From: Chitinophagaceae bacterium
GTDB lineage: Bacteria > Bacteroidota > Bacteroidia > Chitinophagales > Chitinophagaceae
Assembly (NCBI GenBank): GCA_003136915.1
Contig: PLEB01000373.1
Location: 1 to 7,895 of the forward strand
Direction: 5' to 3'
DNA: 7,895 nt
Position 1 is the first letter of the stretch. Each line of letters begins with the position of its first letter. A model generated the notes under the pieces. It was given only the letters and a program-made list of their open reading frames with translations. It had not been told where the DNA came from and did not search any database. The translations under genes were made by a program, and so were the position numbers. This document shows positions 1-4,801 of this stretch, in pieces.

Positions 1-499
1 TCACGCAATAAGCATAGTTATCCAGAAGAAAATCCCATTCATCCGGAAAAACGGGTTCGTTCAAACCTTTAACCAGGTGTAATTCCTTTTTTCCTTTTTG
101 ATCATTATCCCGCAGGGAGCTTTTGCCGTCGAGTTTCATAATACCTTCACCCGGACAATTAAAATCAGCAACGGCCAGCAGTGCATCTCCGGAACCTGTT
201 CCTGTAAAGCGCCTCCCAAGGTGATCCTCCAGCAATACATCATCCCACCAGACCACATCCATGGCTTTGTCGTCAAAGTATCCTTTCACAGAATAGCGGC
301 GATAATCATTTTTGGAATTATAATAATAGGAAGTGCCGATCAGACTATCATCCTTGCGGACAAGCTTTAGCTCTATTTTTGCAGACCCCATTTTCCCTCG
401 CCAGATCCCGGTAATGGGCTGGGCCTGAGCCATACTCCCCAGCAGCAAAAAGAAAAGGCCGGATCTCAGGATGCGGGCAGCTGTTACGGATCGTACCAT
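1..499 (-). CDS. Secreted protein of unknown function (5' part only; runs off the left edge)
   Basis: An open frame of 166 codons starts at the ATG at 499-497 and has no stop before the window edge. An in-frame TAA four codons upstream makes this the only sensible start. The first 26 residues form a signal peptide: R at 3, 9 and 12, a hydrophobic stretch GLFFLLLGSMA, and a likely signal peptidase I cut after AQA (residue 26, before Q27). No lipobox cysteine is present. The mature part begins PITGIWRGKM and looks beta-rich, with alternating charged and aromatic residues and the phrase VVWWDDVLLED near residue 80. I do not recognise the family. It follows rimM by about 60 bases on the same strand and could be co-transcribed with it; only a poor -7 match (TATAACTG) lies in the gap. 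The frame being open and signal-peptide-led makes the gene likely real, but its function is unknown. Confidence 0.8.
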   Translation of the reverse strand, partial: MVRSVTAARILRSGLFFLLLGSMAQAQPITGIWRGKMGSAKIELKLVRKDDSLIGTSYYYNSKNDYRRYSVKGYFDDKAMDVVWWDDVLLEDHLGRRFTGTGSGDALLAVADFNCPGEGIMKLDGKSSLRDNDQKGKKELHLVKGLNEPVFPDEWDFLLDNYAYCV

Positions 500-559
500 A
501 TAAAGGGAACGTTAGGGCACCAGTTATATTTTGTCATGGAAAATGAATAAGGTTCCCGG

Positions 560-1081
560 CTATCCAAGATAAACCTCCAGCAATCCTTCAGGAAGATTTA
601 GCAACAGTCTTTTCCCGGGATGGTCTATTTTCTCCAGGGTCTCTTCGTTTACCGGTATCAATACTTCCCGCGTTTGGATTTCCAATCGGCAAAGCACCTG
701 GTGAGGTTGTTCTATTACTTCCAGCACCTCGCCGAGGTCCCTGCCTTCGTCCAGCAGATGATATCCGACCCAGGCGATGGGATTATTTTTTAATGCGTGC
801 AGGTTCAGGTCTTCCTGTTTCATCCACACTTCATGCCGAAGAAATTTCGAAGCAGCCTCCTTGCTATCGATACCCTCAAGCTTTACAAATAATTCCTGGT
901 CACTTTTTATCCGGGCATGATCCAGGAAAAAAGGCAGCAGTTCATCTTTTTTTTGTTCCAGAAAGATCACTTTAATCTTTTCAGGAGAAATCTTTTTGCC
1001 AAGATGGTGCTGAAGGATCATTTCTCCCTTCAGTCCAAAACTGGAAACAATCTTTCCGATATTTCTGTAATCATTTTCCAT
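560..1081 (-). CDS. rimM: Ribosome maturation factor RimM
   Basis: RimM is a cytoplasmic factor that binds ribosomal protein uS19 and the head of the 30S subunit and helps late 16S rRNA processing. The N-terminal RimM beta-barrel is marked by YRNIGKIVSSFGLKGEM just after the start, matching the family pattern GkIvgxfGlkGe. The C-terminal PRC-barrel runs from GYHLLDEGRDLGEV to the end, with the typical IPVNEETLEKID and LPEGLLEVY signatures. From the chosen ATG at 1081 the protein is 173 residues, normal for the family. The frame extends upstream to another ATG at 1108, but that codon lies in the U-tract of a predicted terminator, and the family begins close to the second Met, so 1081 is preferred. 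It lies downstream of rpsP as in many bacteria. The trmD gene that often follows is absent here and a secreted-protein gene takes its place. Confidence 0.95.
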   Translation of the reverse strand: MENDYRNIGKIVSSFGLKGEMILQHHLGKKISPEKIKVIFLEQKKDELLPFFLDHARIKSDQELFVKLEGIDSKEAASKFLRHEVWMKQEDLNLHALKNNPIAWVGYHLLDEGRDLGEVLEVIEQPHQVLCRLEIQTREVLIPVNEETLEKIDHPGKRLLLNLPEGLLEVYLG

Positions 1082-1105
1082 GATGAGAAAGCTTTCCGGG
1101 TATGG

Positions 1106-1144
1106 CAAATAAAAAGAGGCTACTCCGCGAAGGATATAGCCTCT
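1106..1144 (-). terminator. Intrinsic terminator or attenuator between rpsP and rimM
   Basis: On the minus strand a perfect 8-bp inverted repeat, AGAGGCTA (1144-1137) with TAGCCTCT (1122-1115), encloses a 14-base loop that can form further TCC/GGA pairs around a TTCGC turn. It is followed at once by TTTTTATTT (1115-1107). It lies 22 bases after the rpsP stop and 25 bases before the preferred rimM start. This is the classic stem plus U-tract of a Rho-independent terminator. Because rimM has no clear promoter of its own in the remaining gap, it may be a leaky terminator that lowers rimM expression relative to rpsP. Confidence 0.8.
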
Positions 1145-1165
1145 CGAACATTTTTTTAGTGATGG

Positions 1166-1609
1166 TTATCCCTGGGTTTCGTTCTCCTGCCTTCTTTCCA
1201 CCCTTCTCGGCGCAGGTGCGCGTCTTCCGCCAGGTCTCGCTTTCCGGTGGTCTTCCTGACGCTTTTTTACCTGTAGTTCATGCTCGCTATGCCATTTGGA
1301 AAATTTCTCCATGGCTGCGGCTTCATCAAACAATCCCAGCGTTACGCCTCGCAGTAAGTGTTTCAGGTACAATACCCCCTTGTAAGACAAGATGCGACGA
1401 ACCGTATCCGTCGGCTGCGCTCCTTTATGCAGCCAATCCAGCGCCTTTTGGCGGTCAAGCTGAACAGATGCAGGAACAGTTAATGGATTGTAGGTGCCGA
1501 TTTTCTGAATGAATTTGCCGTCTCTGGGGGCTCTTACATCGGCAATAACGATGAAATAAAATGGTCTTTTCTTAGACCCATGTCTCTGGAGTCTGATTTT
1601 TACTGGCAT
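1166..1609 (-). CDS. rpsP: Small ribosomal subunit protein bS16
   Basis: bS16 is a 30S subunit protein that binds 16S rRNA and is needed for subunit assembly. The start [18 protein letters not shown] is diagnostic, followed by the conserved [19 protein letters not shown] and YNPL segments within the first 45 residues, then the [18 protein letters not shown] segment. The core ends near residue 82, where the E. coli protein stops. This one continues to 147 residues with a basic tail rich in R, K, E and P (for example [12 protein letters not shown]). C-terminal extensions of S16 are usual in Bacteroidota, and the tail is probably disordered and contacts RNA. The ATG at 1609 is fixed by the invariant N-terminus. 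A perfect -7 element lies upstream with a leader of about 62 bases. No Shine-Dalgarno sequence is visible, as expected in this phylum. Confidence 0.97.
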   Translation of the reverse strand: MPVKIRLQRHGSKKRPFYFIVIADVRAPRDGKFIQKIGTYNPLTVPASVQLDRQKALDWLHKGAQPTDTVRRILSYKGVLYLKHLLRGVTLGLFDEAAAMEKFSKWHSEHELQVKKRQEDHRKARPGGRRAPAPRRVERRQENETQG

Positions 1610-1675
1610 CTTAAATAAAAATTTAAATGCGTTATTAAATAAGGTTTATCCTTTTGATCGCAGAAGCAACCATTG

Positions 1676-1707
1676 CAAATGTAATACATCAGATATAAAA
1701 TGTCGAA
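1676..1707 (-). promoter_or_regulatory. Promoter of rpsP (Bacteroidota-type -7 element)
   Basis: On the minus strand TACATTTG at 1683-1676 matches the Bacteroidota primary-sigma -7 consensus TAnnTTTG exactly. A weak -33 candidate, TTCG (1707-1704), lies 20 bases upstream. The expected transcription start is near 1671, leaving a leader of about 62 bases. The leader contains a short AAGG/CCTT inverted repeat and an AT-rich stretch ending TTTATTTAAG before the ATG. The site lies just after the ffh stop, so rpsP can be transcribed separately from ffh. Confidence 0.75.
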
Positions 1708-1739
1708 TACTTTGCTGTGTTTTTTGATGATCGGCGAAT

Positions 1740-3062
1740 TTAACGTTTACCCAGCCCTAAAGCCCCTTTCATAGGCATTTTATTCATGGTTTTCATCATT
1801 TGTTTCATCTGTTCGAACTGTTTCATAAAGGAATTTACATCCTGAATATCTTTGCCGCTTCCGGATGCAATCCGCTTTCTTCTGCTTTGATCGATAACAT
1901 CCGGATTTGCCCTTTCAAAGGGGGTCATAGAGCCAATCATCGCTTCGATCCCCTTGAAGGAATCATTGCTGATATCGATATCTTTTACCGCTTTGCCCAC
2001 GCCCGGAATCATCCCCAGCAAATCCTTGATATTGCCCATCTTGCGGATCTGGTCGAGCTGCTGGCGGAAATCCTCGAAATCAAACTGGTTCTTCCTGATC
2101 TTTTTCTCCAGTTTTCTGGATTGCTCTTCGTTGAACTGGGCCTGGGCTTTTTCCACAAGGCTCGTGATATCGCCCATTCCCAGTATCCTTTGGGCCATCC
2201 TTTCAGGATAAAAAACATCCAGGGTTTCCATTTTCTCCCCGCTGCTGATAAACTTAATGGGTTTATTTACCGTGTATTTGATGGATAGAGCCGCCCCACC
2301 CCGGGTATCTCCGTCGAGTTTGGTAAGGACAACCCCCGTAAAATCCAGCCTGTCATTGAAGACCTTTGCAGTATTTACCGCATCCTGGCCGGTCATCGAA
2401 TCCACCACAAACAGGATTTCCTGGGGATTGACTGCTTTTTTGATGTTCGCCACCTCATTCATCATGGTTTCATCAACGGCCAGGCGCCCCGCTGTATCCA
2501 CGATGACAACGTTCCTGTTCCTGCTTTTTGCCTCATCTACAGCCTGTCTGGCAATGGCGACCGGATCAGCGCTTTCAGGAACAGAGAAAACTTCAACCTG
2601 GATCTGCTCCCCCAATATTTTTAATTGTTCAATCGCAGCGGGCCGGTAAACATCTGCGGCTACCAGGAGAGGAGAAAAACCCTTTTGTGTTTTGAGATAA
2701 TTGGCCAGCTTGGCGCTAAATGTGGTTTTACCGCTTCCCTGAAGTCCCGCAATAAGGATAACCGCAGGGTTTCCTTTTGCCTGCAGTACACTCTCATCGC
2801 CTCCCATGAGGGAAGAAAGTTCATCTTTCACGATCTTGATCATCAGTTGTCCGGGACTTACTGCCGTAAGTACTTTCTGGCCCATTGCTTTTTCCCGGAT
2901 GCTATCGGTAAATTCCTTGGCAATCTTGTAGTTTACGTCGGCATCAATCAGGGCGCGACGGATTTCTTTCACCGTTGCGGCTACATTGAGCTCGGTGATC
3001 CTGCCCTGCCCCTTGAGTTGTTTAAACGCCGAGTCGAGTTTCTCACTTAAATTTTCAAACAT
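1740..3062 (-). CDS. ffh: Signal recognition particle protein Ffh (SRP54 GTPase)
   Basis: Ffh binds the SRP RNA and hydrophobic signal sequences on translating ribosomes. With its receptor FtsY it delivers them to the Sec translocon at the inner membrane. Domains appear in the expected order. A helical N domain covers residues 1-90. The G domain has its P-loop GLQGSGKTT at 106-114, DVYRPAA at 137-143, DTAGR at 189-193 and TKLDGDTRGG at 247-256. The M domain follows with the finger-loop region near 340-356 (KMGNIKDLLGMIPGVG), the SRP RNA-binding motif RRKRIASGSG at 394-403 and a Met-rich C-terminus. At 440 residues it is close to the E. coli length of about 450. The start MFENLSEKLD is typical of the family. 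It lies downstream of rpoD on the same strand with its own predicted promoter. All key GTPase residues are present. Confidence 0.98.
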   Translation of the reverse strand: MFENLSEKLDSAFKQLKGQGRITELNVAATVKEIRRALIDADVNYKIAKEFTDSIREKAMGQKVLTAVSPGQLMIKIVKDELSSLMGGDESVLQAKGNPAVILIAGLQGSGKTTFSAKLANYLKTQKGFSPLLVAADVYRPAAIEQLKILGEQIQVEVFSVPESADPVAIARQAVDEAKSRNRNVVIVDTAGRLAVDETMMNEVANIKKAVNPQEILFVVDSMTGQDAVNTAKVFNDRLDFTGVVLTKLDGDTRGGAALSIKYTVNKPIKFISSGEKMETLDVFYPERMAQRILGMGDITSLVEKAQAQFNEEQSRKLEKKIRKNQFDFEDFRQQLDQIRKMGNIKDLLGMIPGVGKAVKDIDISNDSFKGIEAMIGSMTPFERANPDVIDQSRRKRIASGSGKDIQDVNSFMKQFEQMKQMMKTMNKMPMKGALGLGKR

Positions 3063-3092
3063 GTTCCTTGAGCTCTATTGATGATCAAAAGA

Positions 3093-3129
3093 AAAAACGT
3101 GAATAAACATCCGTTGTATCCACGTTTTT
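3093..3129 (-). other. Hairpin with T-run in the ffh leader (rpoD terminator or ffh attenuator)
   Basis: A perfect 9-bp inverted repeat, AAAAACGTG (minus strand 3129-3121) with CACGTTTTT (3101-3093), encloses a 19-base loop and is followed by T, C, TTTT on the minus strand. Only three pairs of the stem are G:C, so stability is modest. It lies between rpoD and ffh and also downstream of the predicted ffh -7 element (3145-3138), so it would fall in the ffh 5' leader. It may end rpoD transcripts, act on ffh transcripts as an attenuator, or both. The A-tract and T-tract arms also make it usable on either strand. Confidence 0.5.
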
Positions 3130-3137
3130 CAGAAAGG

Positions 3138-3145
3138 CAAAAGTA
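3138..3145 (-). promoter_or_regulatory. Promoter of ffh (Bacteroidota-type -7 element)
   Basis: TACTTTTG on the minus strand matches TAnnTTTG exactly. A TTTG that could serve as -33 lies 24 bases upstream, a little farther than usual. The expected start is near 3133, giving a leader of about 71 bases that includes the 9-bp inverted repeat described separately. Confidence 0.65.
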
Positions 3146-3189
3146 AGAAAATGAAGTGTAATATTATCTCAAATAAAACGATTTTGTAA

Positions 3190-4065
3190 TTAAATACCGA
3201 GGTAATTTCTAAGCGATTTGGCTCCTGAATTACTCCTCAGCTTGGTAATGGCCTTATCCTTGATCTGCCGCACCCGCTCCCGTGTAAGGCTGAACCTGTC
3301 CCCGATATCCTCCAGACTCATCGGATGATCCACGCCGATACCAAAGAAAAAGCAGATCACTTCTTTCTGGCGTTCGGTTAGCGTTCTTAAGGACCTGTCA
3401 ATGTCCAATTTTAATGACTCATTATACTCCAGATTAACCTCGGCCCGGTCGGCATTGGGATTTTCCATAACGTCAATGAGCGTATTATCTTCCCCTTCAG
3501 AAAGGGGCGTATCCACACTGATATGCCGTCCTCCGATACCCAGGGTGGAAGAAACCTCATCAATATCCAGTTCGAGCACTTCGGCGAGCTCTTCCGGAGA
3601 TGGTTCCCGTTCAAACTGTTGTTCCAGCAGGGAATAGGCTTTTTGAATCCGGTTGGTAAGACCGACCTTATTCAGCGGAAGCCGCACGATGCGCGATTGC
3701 TCTGCAAGGGCCTGGAGTATACTCTGGCGGATCCACCACACAGCGTAAGAAATGAATTTAAATCCGCGCGTTTCATCGAAACGCTGGGCTGCTTTGATCA
3801 AACCGAGATTGCCTTCGTTGATCAGATCAGGAAGAGTTAATCCCTGGTTCTGGTATTGTTTAGCAACGGAAACTACAAAACGAAGATTGGCTTTAGTGAG
3901 TTTATCAAGGGCCTTTTGATCGCCCTGCTTAATACGGATAGCGAGCTTGACTTCCTCTTCCGGTGTGATCAATTCCACTTTTCCGATCTCCTGCAGGTAC
4001 TTTTCCAAGCTCTGAGATTCACGATTGGTTATACTCTTCGTGATCTTGAGTTGACGCATACTCAT
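3190..4065 (-). CDS. rpoD: Primary (housekeeping) RNA polymerase sigma factor
   Basis: This sigma-70 factor directs RNA polymerase to housekeeping promoters. Region 1.2 is near residues 19-50 ([20 protein letters not shown]). Region 2 spans about 54-124 and carries the -10 recognition segment [20 protein letters not shown]. Region 3 is near 125-200. Region 4 ends with the helix-turn-helix [20 protein letters not shown] around 249-268. Region 1.1 is absent and the total is 291 residues, as is usual for the Bacteroidota primary sigma, which reads TTG/TAnnTTTG promoters. The frame opens [16 protein letters not shown]; family members often start at MRQLK, so the true start may be the second ATG at 4059. 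It is the first gene of the leftward block, divergent from the START-like gene. Nothing in the conserved regions suggests an alternative sigma. Confidence 0.96.
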   Translation of the reverse strand: MSMRQLKITKSITNRESQSLEKYLQEIGKVELITPEEEVKLAIRIKQGDQKALDKLTKANLRFVVSVAKQYQNQGLTLPDLINEGNLGLIKAAQRFDETRGFKFISYAVWWIRQSILQALAEQSRIVRLPLNKVGLTNRIQKAYSLLEQQFEREPSPEELAEVLELDIDEVSSTLGIGGRHISVDTPLSEGEDNTLIDVMENPNADRAEVNLEYNESLKLDIDRSLRTLTERQKEVICFFFGIGVDHPMSLEDIGDRFSLTRERVRQIKDKAITKLRSNSGAKSLRNYLGI

Positions 4066-4124
4066 AGGCAGGTATTTTTAAAAGGTTTTAGGTTCAAAGG
4101 GTTTGTCAGATACATAAAAACGTA

Positions 4125-4150
4125 CAAATGAATCTTTTCTTATTTAACAA
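4125..4150 (-). promoter_or_regulatory. Possible rpoD promoter (imperfect -7 element)
   Basis: No perfect TAnnTTTG reads leftward anywhere in the divergent region 4066-4358. The best candidate is TTCATTTG (4132-4125 on the minus strand), which has T in place of A at the second position. A TTG (4150-4148) lies 15 bases upstream, slightly short of the usual spacing. The leader would be about 55 bases. Confidence 0.35.
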
Positions 4151-4173
4151 TTCAGAAGGATGTAAATAAGGAT

Positions 4174-4210
4174 AACCAATATAACCATTTGGAACCAAAA
4201 CACCAAACCA
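4174..4210 (+). repeat. Four AACCA direct repeats in the rpoD/START-like divergent region
   Basis: AACCA occurs at 4174-4178, 4183-4187, 4193-4197 and 4206-4210. The start-to-start steps are 9, 10 and 13 bases, so the first three fall close to one helical turn apart. The cluster lies between the candidate promoters of the two divergent genes. It could be a protein-binding array, but the unit is short and chance is possible in AC-rich sequence. Confidence 0.35.
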
Positions 4211-4212
4211 GA

Positions 4213-4228
4213 TTAACGTTAAAGGCCT
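4213..4228. repeat. Palindrome TTAACGTTAA followed by AGGCCT
   Basis: A perfect 10-bp palindrome at 4213-4222 is followed directly by the 6-bp palindrome AGGCCT at 4223-4228, roughly midway between the divergent rpoD and START-like genes. It could be an operator half of a larger site together with the nearby AACCA repeats. No second copy of the palindrome was noticed in the window. Confidence 0.3.
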
Positions 4229-4302
4229 GGTACTCAGTGAATTCTCTATTTTTTAATTCATGATATATTCATTATCAACGCTTTCGGGGGAATTAAAAAA
4301 AA

Positions 4303-4333
4303 TTTCAGGGCTTGAATTATTTATCTATAATTG
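4303..4333 (+). promoter_or_regulatory. Possible promoter of the START-like gene
   Basis: TATAATTG at 4326-4333 agrees with TAnnTTTG at five of six fixed positions. TTTC at 4303-4306, a near match to the -33 TTTG, lies 19 bases upstream. The expected start near 4338 leaves a leader of about 20 bases before the ATG at 4359. An A-tract at 4295-4302 sits just upstream and could act as an UP-like element. Confidence 0.4.
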
Positions 4334-4358
4334 CAGCCCATGATCAATTGCAACAGAG

Positions 4359-4739
4359 ATGAGTAAGAAACAGCAATTCACGTTAGAATACTCCTTAAAA
4401 TGCCCCGCTTCCATTTTATATGAGTTCTTGAGTACCCCGGCCGGCCTTCAGGAATGGTTCGCAGATAAAGTTGATGAACGCGATAATATTTTTAGCTTTT
4501 CCTGGAATGGTTCAACTACAAAAGCCGAAGTTTTGGAAAGTGAAATGGAAAAATATATCCGCTTTCACTGGTCCGATTCTCCTAAAGAAGAATTTTTTGA
4601 ATTTCGCATTGAAAAATCCGATATCACCAATCAAACCATATTGCTGATCAAAGATTTTGCAGATAAAAAGGATATAAAGGATCAGACCCAGCTCTGGAGC
4701 TACCAGGTGAAGGATCTTTTTCACCGCCTCGGAAACTGA
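4359..4739 (+). CDS. START-like domain protein (SRPBCC fold, Bacteroidota type)
   Basis: A 126-residue cytoplasmic protein with no signal peptide or membrane segment. It resembles the short START-like proteins common in Bacteroidota, related to the Bet v 1/SRPBCC and AHSA1 folds with a hydrophobic ligand pocket. Visible landmarks are an N-terminal strand (FTLEYSLKC), a helix pair with STPAGLQEWFADKVDER near residues 25-41, strands with FSFSWNG, YIRFHW and EFFEFRIEKS, and a C-terminal helix with LWSYQVKDLFHRLG. That order fits the fold. The ligand and role are not known. It lies 62 bases before the LptF/LptG-like permease on the same strand, an arrangement I recall as common in this phylum, so a link to envelope lipid transport is an inference. 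The ATG at 4359 follows CAACAGAG, without a strong ribosome binding site. Confidence 0.85.
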   Translation: MSKKQQFTLEYSLKCPASILYEFLSTPAGLQEWFADKVDERDNIFSFSWNGSTTKAEVLESEMEKYIRFHWSDSPKEEFFEFRIEKSDITNQTILLIKDFADKKDIKDQTQLWSYQVKDLFHRLGN

Positions 4740-4748
4740 TTTTTTTAA

Positions 4749-4770
4749 CGCCGGATTATAGCCCCCGGCG
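4749..4770 (+). other. GC-only hairpin between the START-like gene and the permease gene
   Basis: CGCCGG (4749-4754) pairs with CCGGCG (4765-4770) across a 10-base loop. There is no T-run after it, so it is not a standard terminator. Its right arm ends two bases before the -7 element of the next gene, and its left arm falls where the -33 element is expected. It may slow read-through from the START-like gene or be an operator over the permease promoter. Confidence 0.45.
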
Positions 4771-4772
4771 GG

Positions 4773-4780
4773 TATCTTTG
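4773..4780 (+). promoter_or_regulatory. Promoter of the LptF/LptG-like gene (-7 element)
   Basis: TATCTTTG matches TAnnTTTG exactly. No good -33 TTG is visible at the expected distance; that stretch is occupied by the GC-only hairpin. Transcription would begin near 4785, leaving only about 17 bases before the GTG start at 4802. Confidence 0.6.
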
Positions 4781-4801
4781 CGCTAACCGGAAATTTTTGG
4801 T

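Noticed and set aside
98..370. A 90-codon rightward open frame near the left edge
   Set aside because: It lies antisense to the signal-peptide protein, whose frame is open for the full 166 codons and has a clear start. The rightward protein has no recognisable features.
505..557. Inverted repeat GGGAAC/GTTCCC after rimM as a terminator
   Set aside because: The arms are only 6 bases and are separated by 41 bases with no adjacent T-run in the right direction.
1102..1512. A 136-codon rightward open frame across rpsP
   Set aside because: It is antisense to an unmistakable S16 gene and begins in the terminator region; its composition is that of a reverse-strand shadow.
1800..3050. Several rightward open frames of 85-162 codons within ffh
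   Set aside because: All mirror the ffh coding frame on the opposite strand and carry no family motifs or plausible start signals.
4066..4358. Possible SRP RNA (ffs) or other small RNA near ffh and rpoD
   Set aside because: No stem with a GGAA-type tetraloop and flanking SRP RNA pairing could be found in this or the other intergenic regions, and no intergenic stretch has strong extended pairing.
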